Program-made: the position numbers and the translations under genes | Shown: piece after piece, positions 40,951 through 49,530 of the stretch | Numbering within the stretch: position 1 is the first letter of the stretch | Layout of the letters: each line of letters opens with the position of its first letter | NCBI RefSeq assembly: GCF_021483235.1 | Contig: NZ_JAKEEC010000008.1 | Coordinates: 1-64,000 of the forward strand | DNA: 64,000 nt | From: Arthrobacter alkaliphilus | Lineage (GTDB): Bacteria; Actinomycetota; Actinomycetes; Actinomycetales; Micrococcaceae | Direction of reading: 5' to 3' | Notes under the pieces: model-generated | Seen by the model: the letters and a program-made list of their open reading frames with translations, nothing else | What the model was told of the DNA's origin: nothing | Databases searched by the model: none

Positions 40951-41403
40951 TTACTTCCCTGCAACGACCTCGAGGTCGATGACAGCGGAAACGTCCTCGC
41001 GCAGGCGGACGTTGGCCTGGTACGAACCAAGGGACTTGATGTGGTTCGGCAGTTCAACGTTGCGCTTGTCGATGGAGCCGAGGCCTGCGGCCTCAACTGC
41101 AGCAGCCACATCAGCCGGCTTGACGGTACCGAAGAGACGGCCGGAATCGCCGGCCTTCACTACGAGCTTGACCTTCTTGGAAGAAAGTGCCGAAGCCTGG
41201 GCCTGTGCAGCTTCAACCGAAGCGTGGGCACGAGCAGCGCGGGCAGCCTTGATGGACTCAACCTGCTTCTCGCCACCCTTGGTCCAGGTCAGAGCGAAGC
41301 CGCGGGGCAGCAGGAAGTTACGTGCGTAACCGTCCTTGACCTCGACAACATCGCCAGCAGCACCGAGACCGGTTACTTCGTGGGTCAGAATGAGCTTTGC
41401 CAT
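40951..41403 (-). CDS. rplI: 50S ribosomal protein L9
   Basis: 150 aa. [37 protein letters not shown] is the conserved N-terminal RNA-binding domain. The long Ala/Gln-rich helix and the C-terminal domain ([46 protein letters not shown]) are intact. Last gene of the rpsF-ssb-rpsR-rplI operon; an 18-bp gap with a good ribosome-binding site separates it from rpsR. Confidence 0.98.
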   Translation of the reverse strand: MAKLILTHEVTGLGAAGDVVEVKDGYARNFLLPRGFALTWTKGGEKQVESIKAARAARAHASVEAAQAQASALSSKKVKLVVKAGDSGRLFGTVKPADVAAAVEAAGLGSIDKRNVELPNHIKSLGSYQANVRLREDVSAVIDLEVVAGK

Positions 41404-41420
41404 GTTAGTTAATCCCTTCC

Positions 41421-41660
41421 TTAGCCGCGGCCAGCGCCGGAGTAAGGCAGCAGGGCAACTTCGCGGGCGTTCTTGATTGCCTGTGCGATCTTGCGCTGTT
41501 CCTGCACCGTGACGCCAGTGACGCGACGGGCGCGGATCTTGCCGCGGTCGGAGATGAACTTGCGCAGCAATGCTACGTCCTTGTAGTCGATGACGGTGAT
41601 GTCAGCGGCCTTCAAGGGGTTGGACTTTGGTTTGGGCTTACGGAGTTCAGCCTTAGCCAT
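41421..41660 (-). CDS. rpsR: 30S ribosomal protein S18
   Basis: 79 aa. [55 protein letters not shown] is the S18 core. It lacks the N-terminal Cys zinc motif present in some paralogues, so it is the zinc-independent type. S18 binds S6 in the platform of the 30S subunit. The 126-bp gap to ssb contains no extra gene. Confidence 0.98.
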   Translation of the reverse strand: MAKAELRKPKPKSNPLKAADITVIDYKDVALLRKFISDRGKIRARRVTGVTVQEQRKIAQAIKNAREVALLPYSGAGRG

Positions 41661-41786
41661 CGTGGAGCTCCTTTTCTATGGAGCCCGTGGAATGGATCCA
41701 CGGGATGGTGGTGCTCGACGGCGGTCGCCACCCGGGTGCCTCGCGGCACGTCCGGCGGGTTCCGGCGTCGAACTTTTTATGAATGT

Positions 41787-42359
41787 TTAGAAGGGAGGTT
41801 CGGAATCCGGGCCGTTGCCCCATCCGCCCGCATTGCTGACACCCGGGGTAGCCCAGGGGTCTTCCTGCGGTGCGGACTGGCCGCCGCCCCATGTTCCGCC
41901 GGAGTTGCCGCCTTGGTTTGCACCAGCGCCACCTCCGAAGCCGCCGCTGTTGCTGCCGCCGCCGAAGCCTCCCTGACCACCCTGGCCGCCGGAGCGCTGG
42001 GTGCGGTTGACCTTGGCGTTGGCGTAACGCAGGCTCGGGCCGATTTCATCGACCTCGAGCTCGATTACGGTGCGCTTCTCGCCTTCCTTGGTTTCGTAGG
42101 AACGGCTCTTCAGACGGCCGGAAACGATCACGCGCATGCCCTTGGTGAGGGATTCGGCGACGTTTTCGGCTGCTTCGCGCCATACCGATGCGCGAAGGAA
42201 CAGGGTTTCCCCGTCCTTCCACTCATTGGACTGGCGGTCAAAGGTCCGGGGAGTAGAAGCGATGGTGAAGTTAGCTACGGCCGAGCCTGACGGTGTGAAC
42301 CGCAGTTCGGGGTCATTGGTGAGATTACCGATGACCGTAATAGTGGTTTCGCCTGCCAT
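41787..42359 (-). CDS. ssb: Single-stranded DNA-binding protein
   Basis: 190 aa. The N-terminal OB fold (about residues 1-115) shows [67 protein letters not shown] and [21 protein letters not shown] Gly/Asn/Ser-rich linker follows and the acidic tip is DSEPPF, which recruits replication and repair proteins. Lies between rpsF and rpsR, the usual order. Confidence 0.98.
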   Translation of the reverse strand: MAGETTITVIGNLTNDPELRFTPSGSAVANFTIASTPRTFDRQSNEWKDGETLFLRASVWREAAENVAESLTKGMRVIVSGRLKSRSYETKEGEKRTVIELEVDEIGPSLRYANAKVNRTQRSGGQGGQGGFGGGSNSGGFGGGAGANQGGNSGGTWGGGQSAPQEDPWATPGVSNAGGWGNGPDSEPPF

Positions 42360-42414
42360 CTACTGCCTCCTTGTTCGTTCCTGCGGGGTAAAGAATGAAA
42401 GCGTTGAGCTGAAA

Positions 42415-42720
42415 TTACTCAGCAACAACCTTCTGCTCTTCGGGGCGGGTGATCTTGGTGCGCATGATGGTCTCGTTGAGACCCAGCTGGCGGTCAAGTT
42501 CCTTGGCGGTTTCCGGCTTCGCGGTGAAGTTCACCACTGCGTAGATACCTTCGGACTTCTTCTTGATGTCGTAAGCGAGGCGACGACGGCCCCAGATGTC
42601 AACCTTTTCGATGGTTCCACCATCGTTGGTGATGACATTGAGGAACTTCTGAAGCGACGGCTCTACGGTACGCTCTTCGACCTCGGGGTCGATGATTACC
42701 ATCAATTCGTAAGGACGCAT
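42415..42720 (-). CDS. rpsF: 30S ribosomal protein S6
   Basis: 101 aa from [21 protein letters not shown]; a GTG four codons upstream lies inside the ribosome-binding site and is unlikely. The ferredoxin-like fold is complete ([54 protein letters not shown]). The AGGAGGT element lies about 11 bases ahead and is complementary to a segment further up the leader (see 42731-42775). Confidence 0.97.
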   Translation of the reverse strand: MRPYELMVIIDPEVEERTVEPSLQKFLNVITNDGGTIEKVDIWGRRRLAYDIKKKSEGIYAVVNFTAKPETAKELDRQLGLNETIMRTKITRPEEQKVVAE

Positions 42721-42730
42721 ATGTGAACCC

Positions 42731-42775
42731 ACCTCCTTTGGGCTAAGCGGTTACGGCATTTCCGTAACAGGAGGT
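42731..42775 (-). promoter_or_regulatory. rpsF leader able to hide its ribosome-binding site
   Basis: Read as mRNA: ACCUCCU (42775-42769), hairpin GUUACGG-AAAUG-CCGUAAC (42768-42750), a 12-base single-stranded bulge, then AGGAGGU (42737-42731), the rpsF ribosome-binding site. The outer seven bases pair perfectly with the ribosome-binding site, and the inner seven-base stem is also perfect. This fits translational feedback by the S6:S18 dimer, known for rpsF operons in many bacteria. Confidence 0.6.
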
Positions 42776-42979
42776 TCATTTGCGATGAACAGTGCTGATG
42801 AACGCTTCCGGAAGCGGAAGAGGACGCAGCACAGACTTCAATATCTTAGTCCATTTCCTGCCTCAAAGCCTATTCGGCGTGTCGGCGGAACGGAATCCGC
42901 GGCGTTGCGTATGTGGACAACCCAGGTATGTGGATGATCCGCGTGGAACGGCGACCCCTGGCTCGGGCAGACTGAACCC

Positions 42980-43318
42980 ATGACCGTCCTCAGATCCGTG
43001 GCACTCTTCATTCTCGCGGCCGTCGCCGAGATCGGCGGGGCCTGGCTGGTGTGGCAATCGGTCAGGGAGGCCAAACCGTGGTGGTGGGCGGGCCTTGGCA
43101 TCGCAGCATTGGGTATCTACGGTTTCGTGGCGGCGTTCCAGCCTGACGCACACTTCGGCCGCGTCCTGGCAGCCTATGGAGGCGTGTTCATCGCCGGGTC
43201 ATTGGCTTGGGGAATGCTCCTGGACGGATTCCGCCCGGACCGGTGGGACATTATCGGCGCCATGATCTGCATCCTGGGCGTCGCCGTCATCATGTTCTCG
43301 CCCCGGCCGGGCAGTTGA
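42980..43318 (+). CDS. YnfA family membrane protein (UPF0060)
   Basis: 112 aa, four membrane helices. Hallmarks of the family: [69 protein letters not shown], and [23 protein letters not shown]. Related to the small drug resistance superfamily; most members have no proven substrate. Transcribed away from rpsF. Confidence 0.92.
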   Translation: MTVLRSVALFILAAVAEIGGAWLVWQSVREAKPWWWAGLGIAALGIYGFVAAFQPDAHFGRVLAAYGGVFIAGSLAWGMLLDGFRPDRWDIIGAMICILGVAVIMFSPRPGS

Positions 43319-43406
43319 GCCTGCAAAGCAGTTGAGCGTGCCGGGACGCTAAAAGTCTGCGTGGCGTGACGCCGGGGTCTGCCGCGAGGCATGCCATGAT
43401 CTGAAT

Positions 43407-44078
43407 ATGAACGCTGCAGCCATGAGCCAACGTCCGAAGTCTGCCCGTGCCAAACGTTCCCAATTACGATTCGTGATCATGATCGTCGCCGGCATCGCCG
43501 CCGCGGTGGCAACGGGAGTCTGGGGACGATGGATCTACGCGCCCGCGGCGGGGTGGGCGGTGGCCGCCGCGGTCTACAACGTCTTCGTGTGGACAATCAT
43601 CAACCCGATGAAAGCCGATCAGACGAGGATCCATGCCAGGGAAGAGGACCCACGGCGGCCCACCGCGGACCTCCTGATCCTGCTGGCCGCCATCGGATCC
43701 CTCGCCGCCTTCGTCCTGGTGATGCTCGGAGCGAAGGAGGCGCACGGGATCGACAAATTCATGCTCGCCCTGCTTGCCCTCGGCGGTGCAGTGGCATCGT
43801 GGCTTCTGGTGCACACCCTCTTCACCTTGCGGTACGCCGAGATTTACTACACGGCCGAGCCGCCCCAAGGCATCAACTTCAACCAAGAAGAACCACCGCA
43901 GTACACGGATTTTGCCTACATGGCGTTCAGCCTCGGGATGACCTACCAGGTCTCGGACACCTCGATCACCACCAGGGCGATGCGGTCCGCAGCCTTGCGG
44001 CACAGCCTGCTCGCCTACGTTTTCGGCGTCGGGATCCTGGCCACCACCATCAACCTCGTGGTGAGCCTCGCGTCCTGA
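43407..44078 (+). CDS. DUF1345 membrane protein
   Basis: 223 aa with five or so membrane helices: FVIMIVAGIAAAVATGVWG, WAVAAAVYNVFVWTII, LLILLAAIGSLAAFVLVML, FMLALLALGGAVASWLLVHTLFTLRYAEIYY and LLAYVFGVGILATTINLVVSL. The stretches LRYAEIYY and DFAYMAFSLGMTYQVSDTSI are diagnostic of DUF1345. Function unknown. Start ATG 43407; ATG 43422 is also possible. Its stop is one base from the convergent aminopeptidase stop. Confidence 0.85.
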   Translation: MNAAAMSQRPKSARAKRSQLRFVIMIVAGIAAAVATGVWGRWIYAPAAGWAVAAAVYNVFVWTIINPMKADQTRIHAREEDPRRPTADLLILLAAIGSLAAFVLVMLGAKEAHGIDKFMLALLALGGAVASWLLVHTLFTLRYAEIYYTAEPPQGINFNQEEPPQYTDFAYMAFSLGMTYQVSDTSITTRAMRSAALRHSLLAYVFGVGILATTINLVVSLAS

Positions 44079-44079
44079 G

Positions 44080-45381
44080 CTAGATCGCGGTTTGGAAGAA
44101 CAACTCCGTGACCGTGGCCAAACGGTGCGGATCTTCAACACCGCAGAGCTCGCGCGCCGAGTGCATCGAGAGCAGTGGCACCCCGACGTCGACCGTCCGG
44201 ATCCCCAGCCGGGTGGCTGTCAGCGGGCCGATGGTGGAGCCGCACGGAACGTCGTTGTTGGAGACGAACTCCTGGTAGGGGATGCCCGCGTCGCCGCAGA
44301 GCCGGGCCCAGAATGCCGCGCCGGGGGCGTCCGTGGCGTAGCGCTGGTTGGCATTGATCTTCAGCAGCGGTCCGCCGTTGAGGATGGGCCGGTTGGCGGG
44401 ATCGTGCCGCTCCGGGTAGTTGGGGTGGACCGCGTGGCCGGCATCCGCGGAAACGCAGAACGACGCCGACAACGCCTGGCGCCGCTCGCCCGCCGTGGCG
44501 CCCAATCCATCAGAGATCCGCGTGAGGATGTCTTCGAGGATCGGTCCGCAGGCGCCCGACCGCGAGGCTGAGCCGATTTCTTCGTGGTCGAAGGCGGCCA
44601 GGACCGCGATGGGGCCGGCAGCCGGCGCGCCCGCAGCCGCGTGCGCAATGAGTGCCGCGAGCCCGGCGTGGGTTGAAGAGAGGTTGTCAAGGCGTCCGGA
44701 TGCAAAGAGTTCGCCCTTGGCGCCGAACTGCTCGGGCGCCTGGGTGTCCGCGACAACGATGTCGTAGCCGCCGATCTGCGCGGGATCCACGGAAGCCCCG
44801 GCCACCGAGTCCGCCAGGATCGCCAGAACGTCCGCCGAATCGGGATCGCCGAGGCCGAACACGGGATTCATGTGCTGTTGCTTGCCGAGCGTCAGGCCGT
44901 CATTGACAGCCCGGTCCAGGTGGATGGCCAACTGCGGAAAGCGCAGGAGCGGTCCGGTTACCGTGAGGTGCTGGGTGCCGTCCAGCATCACAAGCCGCCC
45001 TGCGAGCCGAAGCTCACGGTCCAGCCAGGAGTTCAACAGGGGGCCGCCGTAGACCTCGACGCCAGCCTGCAACCAACCGAATTTGCCGGTTGTCGGCTTG
45101 GGCTTGAGCTTGAAGGACGGAGAGTCCGTGTGGGCGCCAAGGACATTGAAAGCCGTGGTTGGCGTGGCGCCTTCCGGTGTTACCCAGGCGATGAGGGCGC
45201 CATCCCGGATCACGTAGAAACAGCCAGCCCCGCCTTCCCAAGGCTGAAGTTCATCAAGGGCCGTGAAACCGGCCGCATCGAGCCGGCGCGCGGCCTCGCT
45301 GACCGCATGGAAGCTCGACGGCGATGCGCTCACATACGCGCCAAGGTCCTGGATGTGTTCTGCAGCGGAATTCGAAGGCAT
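44080..45381 (-). CDS. M18-family aminopeptidase
   Basis: 433 aa. Di-zinc exopeptidase that removes N-terminal residues, often acidic ones. Metal-site motifs: GAHTDSPSFKLKP (about residues 86-98), GRLDNLSSTHAGL, DHEEIGSASRSGACGP, SADAGHAVHPNYPERHDPAN and, near the end, VDVGVPLLSMHSARELCGVEDPH with the last His ligand. Length and domain order are normal for the family. Probably cytoplasmic; no signal peptide. Confidence 0.95.
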   Translation of the reverse strand: MPSNSAAEHIQDLGAYVSASPSSFHAVSEAARRLDAAGFTALDELQPWEGGAGCFYVIRDGALIAWVTPEGATPTTAFNVLGAHTDSPSFKLKPKPTTGKFGWLQAGVEVYGGPLLNSWLDRELRLAGRLVMLDGTQHLTVTGPLLRFPQLAIHLDRAVNDGLTLGKQQHMNPVFGLGDPDSADVLAILADSVAGASVDPAQIGGYDIVVADTQAPEQFGAKGELFASGRLDNLSSTHAGLAALIAHAAAGAPAAGPIAVLAAFDHEEIGSASRSGACGPILEDILTRISDGLGATAGERRQALSASFCVSADAGHAVHPNYPERHDPANRPILNGGPLLKINANQRYATDAPGAAFWARLCGDAGIPYQEFVSNNDVPCGSTIGPLTATRLGIRTVDVGVPLLSMHSARELCGVEDPHRLATVTELFFQTAI

Positions 45382-45436
45382 GGCTCCGAGTCTAGCCGCG
45401 GCCGCCGATGACGCAGGCGAGGCGGTATCCGCGTCC

Positions 45437-46135
45437 CTAGTAATCCGGGTTGCTCGGGACTACGAGTCCGGTTTCGTACGCGTAGACCACCACTTGGACC
45501 CGGTCGCGCAGGTGCAGTTTGGTGAGGATCCGCCGGACGTGGGTCTTGACCGTGGCTTCGGAGAGGAAGAACTTGTGGGCGATTTCCGCGTTGGACAGCC
45601 CTCCGGCGATTGCCTCCAGTACTTCGGTTTCGCGGGGCGTCAGTTCTTCAAGCAGTGGATCGCGGGGAGGGTTTGTGGCCTGGCCGCCGTGCACGCGGCC
45701 TCCCCGGACGTACGTCTCCAGGAGCCGCTGGGTGACCCTCGGAGCCACCACGGCATCGCCGCTGGCCACAAGCCGGACGCCTTGGACCAACTCGGCCGGC
45801 GCAACGTCCTTGAGCAGGAAGGCGGAAGCCCCTGCCTGCAGCCCGGAGAAAGCATATTCATCGAGGTCGAAAGTGGTGAGGATGATGATCCTGGCGTTGG
45901 TTGCCGACGCGGTGATCCGCCGGGTGGCTTCGATTCCGTCCATGGCAGGCATCCGCACGTCCATGAGCACAACGTCCGGTTCCAGTTCCTTTACCTTCCG
46001 CACGGCTTCGGCGCCGTCGGAGGCTTCGCCCACCACTTCGAGGTCCTCCTCGCCTTCCAGGATGAGGCGAAATCCCATGCGTAGCAGGGGCTGGTCGTCT
46101 ACCAAAAGAATCCTGATGGGACCATTGCCGGTCAT
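45437..46135 (-). CDS. Two-component response regulator, NarL/LuxR type
   Basis: 232 aa from MTGNGPIRILLVDDQP. The receiver domain has the phospho-acceptor Asp59 (VVLMDVRMP), Thr in LTTFD and Lys in FLLKD. The C-terminal LuxR helix-turn-helix reads LTPRETEVLEAIAGGLSNAEIAHKFFLSEATVKTHVRRILTKLHLRDR. It overlaps the histidine kinase stop by four bases. A likely target is the ABC exporter operon directly upstream. Confidence 0.95.
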   Translation of the reverse strand: MTGNGPIRILLVDDQPLLRMGFRLILEGEEDLEVVGEASDGAEAVRKVKELEPDVVLMDVRMPAMDGIEATRRITASATNARIIILTTFDLDEYAFSGLQAGASAFLLKDVAPAELVQGVRLVASGDAVVAPRVTQRLLETYVRGGRVHGGQATNPPRDPLLEELTPRETEVLEAIAGGLSNAEIAHKFFLSEATVKTHVRRILTKLHLRDRVQVVVYAYETGLVVPSNPDY

Positions 46136-47418
46136 GATTTCCCCTTGTCGCCGTTCCATTTCAGCTCCGCACGGACACGCCACCCGCCATGGATTCCCGG
46201 ACCGGCATCCACGGTTCCGGCATATATTCCCGCACGTTCGCGCATTCCCGCGATGCCCTGGCCCGTTCCCAGGGCGGGCTCGTCGGTTCCAGGCTCCCGG
46301 AAGCCCCGCCCGTCGTCGAGCACTTCAATGGTGACCGAGTCGCCCTGCCGCACTATCCGCACGTCCACTTGGCTCAAGGAGCGCCCGTACCTGAGCACGT
46401 TGGTCAGGGATTCCTGCACGATCCGGTAGACCGTGAGCTGGAATGCCGGGTCTTCAGGAAGCGCAGGGCCCGTGTGCGAGTAGTGCAACGGCAGCCCCGC
46501 CGTCCGGAATCCGTCGAGGAGCTTGCTCAGGTCGTGCCCGGAGACCAAGGGCTCCAAAGGCGCCGGCCCCCCGGAGTCGTCCCGCAGCACGCCGAGGACG
46601 CGCCGCATGTCGGCCAGCGCGGTCCTGCCGGTGCGGGAGAGTTCGCCAAGCACCTCACCCGCGCGCCCGGGATCCTTCTTGACCACGACGGCGGCGCCGT
46701 CCGAGAGGCTGATCATGACCGTCAAGGAGTGGGCCACGACGTCGTGCATTTCCCGTGCGATCCGGTTGCGTTCGGTGACGGAACCCAAGCGGGCGGTGCG
46801 GGCGGCCCAGGCCCGGATTTCATTCTCATGCTCGCGCTGCTGCCGCACCGAAATGCCGATGCCGGTGGCAATCAGGTTGGACAACATAATGCTGGCCGCC
46901 GCAGCGATGTTGCTGATGAGGTGGAAATTCTCCGGGAGCGGCTCGCCGTTGGCAGGTGTCGCCGGAGCAGTCCACATGAAGAGATACACGAGCGTCAGCG
47001 GCAAGCTCGCCGCGCCGAATACAGTCAACGCGAAGGCCCGCGTCCTCGCCACGGCCACCGCATACAGCGCGAACCACAATCCCGCGGAGACGTTCGAACC
47101 CCAGGGATTCAGCAGCGTCACTGCCACTTCGAGGACCGAAACGGCCGCAGTGACACTGAGCGGGTTGCGGCGTCGAAGGAACAGGATGCCGGCAATGGCT
47201 ACGAGCAGCAGGGCCGCGAGCCATTTGCCGTCCGCGATGGAGCTGATCAGCGTCGGCAGCGAAAGGAGCGAGTAGCAAAGCACCACCACCAAGTCCATGA
47301 CCCGCGGGTGCTCAAAGAGAAAGCGGCGGATCCTGCCACGGCGGCGGAGCGCGATTTCAGCAAAGGACGCGTCGGCCACGTGGGCCGACGCGTCCTGCGC
47401 TGGCAACTCGTCACTCAT
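46132..47418 (-). CDS. Two-component sensor histidine kinase (HisKA_3 type)
   Basis: 428 aa. An N-terminal membrane domain with four to six helices (LVVVLCYSLLSLPTLI, WLAALLLVAIAGILFLRR, VTAAVSVLEVAVTLL, WFALYAVAVART and more). The dimerisation/phospho-transfer motif is RNRIAREMHDVVAHSLTVMISLSDGAA, with the His near residue 220. The HATPase domain has FQLTVYRIVQESLTNVLRYG, VTIEVLDDGRGF and GTGQGIAGMRERAG. No extracellular sensing domain is apparent, as in kinases that sense the membrane or a partner transporter. 64 bp after the ABC permease on the same strand. Confidence 0.94.
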   Translation of the reverse strand: MSDELPAQDASAHVADASFAEIALRRRGRIRRFLFEHPRVMDLVVVLCYSLLSLPTLISSIADGKWLAALLLVAIAGILFLRRRNPLSVTAAVSVLEVAVTLLNPWGSNVSAGLWFALYAVAVARTRAFALTVFGAASLPLTLVYLFMWTAPATPANGEPLPENFHLISNIAAAASIMLSNLIATGIGISVRQQREHENEIRAWAARTARLGSVTERNRIAREMHDVVAHSLTVMISLSDGAAVVVKKDPGRAGEVLGELSRTGRTALADMRRVLGVLRDDSGGPAPLEPLVSGHDLSKLLDGFRTAGLPLHYSHTGPALPEDPAFQLTVYRIVQESLTNVLRYGRSLSQVDVRIVRQGDSVTIEVLDDGRGFREPGTDEPALGTGQGIAGMRERAGIYAGTVDAGPGIHGGWRVRAELKWNGDKGKS

Positions 47419-47482
47419 GGCTTGAGCCTAGTGGCGTTACCTAGAGCGGGCGCACTTGGATTGCGAATCAGGCGGTTCCGAA

Positions 47483-48370
47483 TCAGACGTCGCGCTTCTT
47501 GAGCACAATGAGGGCAGGAACCATGAACAGGATGATGTAGCCGAGGAACACGAGCCCCGCTTGCCACGGGTCCGGCATACCGTCCGCGTGCCCGATAGCC
47601 AGGAACCGGCCAGCTGCCTCGCTGGGGAGGTACTGGGGGACGTACTTCCAGAATTCACCGGGGGCGAAGCCGAGGAAATTGCCCGCGAACGGGAGGACGA
47701 ACATGATGCCCACCAGGACGGTGATGCCGCCGGCAGGGTTCTTCAGCAGTGTTCCGAGCGAGAGGCCGATCAGCGCCACCCCGGCGACGTAAAGGCCCCC
47801 GGTGAAAACGCTGTAGAGGACGCCGTCTGTGTTCCAGCCGAGGTCAAGCCCAAAGTTGGCGAACATCGGTGCGGTCAAGAGGAAGGTCACTGCGGCGGCT
47901 GCAACCGAAAGGACGTAGGACACCACCACCAGCACCACGGCTTTGGCGCCGAAGGTGGAGAGCCGCCCCGGCGCTGCGTTCATGGTTGACCGGATCATGC
48001 CGGTGGCGTACTCAGAGGCAATGAAGAGCACGGCCAGGGAGCCCATGACGAGGATGCCGATGTTGAGTCCGGCGTTGGGCAGGTTGTAAAGGCTGAATCC
48101 CGATCCGGGCGGGAAGGAGTCAACGGCTTGCTGCACTGTTTCCTTATGGCCCTGCCGGCCGACTACAACCAGCTGGTTGATGAAGTTCCAGCGGACGAGG
48201 GCGGACAGCACACCGATGCCGACAATCGCCACGAAGGTGAGGACCAACAGGATCTTTGTACTCATAAGGGTGCGGAACTTGATGAATTCGGAGTTCAGTA
48301 CCCGGAGGAAGGTGACGCCACCGGTCCCCGCTGACGGGACTGCATGATTCTCGCTAACGGTGGTGCTCAT
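47483..48370 (-). CDS. ABC-2 type transporter permease
   Basis: 295 aa. Six or so helices, with the pattern LNSEFIKFRTLMSTKILLVLTFVAIVGIGVLSAL at the start, AVLFIASEYATGMIRSTMNAAPGRLSTFGAKAVVLVVVSYV (ABC-2 permease consensus) in the middle, and PAGGITVLVGIMFVLPFAGNFLG and YIILFMVPALIVLKKRDV at the end. Forms the membrane part of an exporter with the ATPase that overlaps it by four bases. Likely role: antibiotic or lipid export or self-protection; substrate unknown. Confidence 0.9.
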   Translation of the reverse strand: MSTTVSENHAVPSAGTGGVTFLRVLNSEFIKFRTLMSTKILLVLTFVAIVGIGVLSALVRWNFINQLVVVGRQGHKETVQQAVDSFPPGSGFSLYNLPNAGLNIGILVMGSLAVLFIASEYATGMIRSTMNAAPGRLSTFGAKAVVLVVVSYVLSVAAAAVTFLLTAPMFANFGLDLGWNTDGVLYSVFTGGLYVAGVALIGLSLGTLLKNPAGGITVLVGIMFVLPFAGNFLGFAPGEFWKYVPQYLPSEAAGRFLAIGHADGMPDPWQAGLVFLGYIILFMVPALIVLKKRDV

Positions 48371-49365
48371 GACTGGATCCCTTCCATGGTGGCAGCGGAT
48401 GCGGGGCCGGTACCTGCAGGGCCTCCCCTCGGCGGGTAACCGGGTCCTGCCGGTCCGCCGGTGATGTGCGAGTGGTATTCCACCTCGTCCTTGGTCAGCT
48501 GGAAGTAGGCCTCTTCCAGTGATGACGTGAGCGGCGTGAGTTCGTAAACCAGCACGCGGTTGTCGAGGGCGACCTCGGCGATGCGGATCGGATCCACCCC
48601 GTAGATTTCCAAGGTTTCCCGCTCGTTCTGCTCTACCCTGACACCGTCGCGGGCCAGCAACTCGGACAGGCGGGTGGTCTCCGAGGTACGGACCAGCGTG
48701 CGCTTGCGGCTCTGGCTCTCAATCAGCGCATCCACCGAGGTGTCGGCGATGATCTTGCCGCGGCCGATCACAATGAGATGGTCGGCGGTCTGGGCCATCT
48801 CGGACATGAGGTGGCTCGAAATGAAGACGGTCTTGCCCTGGCCTGCCAGGTAACGGGCAAGGTTCCTGACCCACTGAACGCCCTCGGGATCCAGTCCGTT
48901 GACCGGTTCATCAAGGATGAGAGTCTGGGGGTCACCCAACAGTGCGTTGGCGATGCCAAGCCGTTGGCCCATGCCGAGTGAGAACCCTCCGGCCTTCTTC
49001 TTGGCAACTGCGGTAAGGCCGGTCATCTCGATGACTTCGTCAACGCGCGAGTTCGGAATCCCGTGGGTGGCGGCCATGGCGCGCAGGTGGTTGTACGCAC
49101 TCCGGCTCGTGTGGACCGCCTTGGCGTCGAGCAGCGCTCCCACTTGGTGGAGCGGGGCTTTGTGCTGGGAGTAATGCAAACCGTTGACAAGGACGTCACC
49201 CGACGTCGGGCGGTCGAGGCCCATGATCATGCGCATGGTGGTGGACTTGCCGGCGCCGTTCGGGCCGAGGAAGCCCGTGACTTTCCCGGGCTGTACGGTA
49301 AAGCTGATTCCGTCCACGGCTGTCTTGGCGCCGTAGACCTTCCTCAAGCCTGTTGCCTCAATCAT
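48367..49365 (-). CDS. ABC transporter ATP-binding protein
   Basis: 332 aa. Walker A GPNGAGKSTTMRM, Q-loop near the stretch HYSQHKAPLHQVGALLDAKAVH, signature SLGMGQRLGIANALLG, Walker B LILDEPVNGLDPEG. The fold after residue 220 is the extended domain common in the BcrA/DrrA-type drug exporters. The tail has a Gly/Pro stretch (GGPAGPGYPPRGGPAGTGP). Partner of the permease downstream, and the sensor-regulator pair follows, so the four genes form a BceAB/LiaRS-like detoxification module. Confidence 0.93.
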   Translation of the reverse strand: MIEATGLRKVYGAKTAVDGISFTVQPGKVTGFLGPNGAGKSTTMRMIMGLDRPTSGDVLVNGLHYSQHKAPLHQVGALLDAKAVHTSRSAYNHLRAMAATHGIPNSRVDEVIEMTGLTAVAKKKAGGFSLGMGQRLGIANALLGDPQTLILDEPVNGLDPEGVQWVRNLARYLAGQGKTVFISSHLMSEMAQTADHLIVIGRGKIIADTSVDALIESQSRKRTLVRTSETTRLSELLARDGVRVEQNERETLEIYGVDPIRIAEVALDNRVLVYELTPLTSSLEEAYFQLTKDEVEYHSHITGGPAGPGYPPRGGPAGTGPASAATMEGIQS

Positions 49366-49530
49366 GGAAGCGTTCCCTCCGCTTGCTGCAGCTGTGTGGT
49401 GACTGTAAGTACAACGCTATCTACCCGAGCCGCGGAATTCGCCGGTCTCAGGGATGATTCAGGGGGCGGTCAGGGTAGTCCCTATGGATGACGACGGCCC
49501 GCACCCGGTTTGCGGGGCATGGGGCACACG

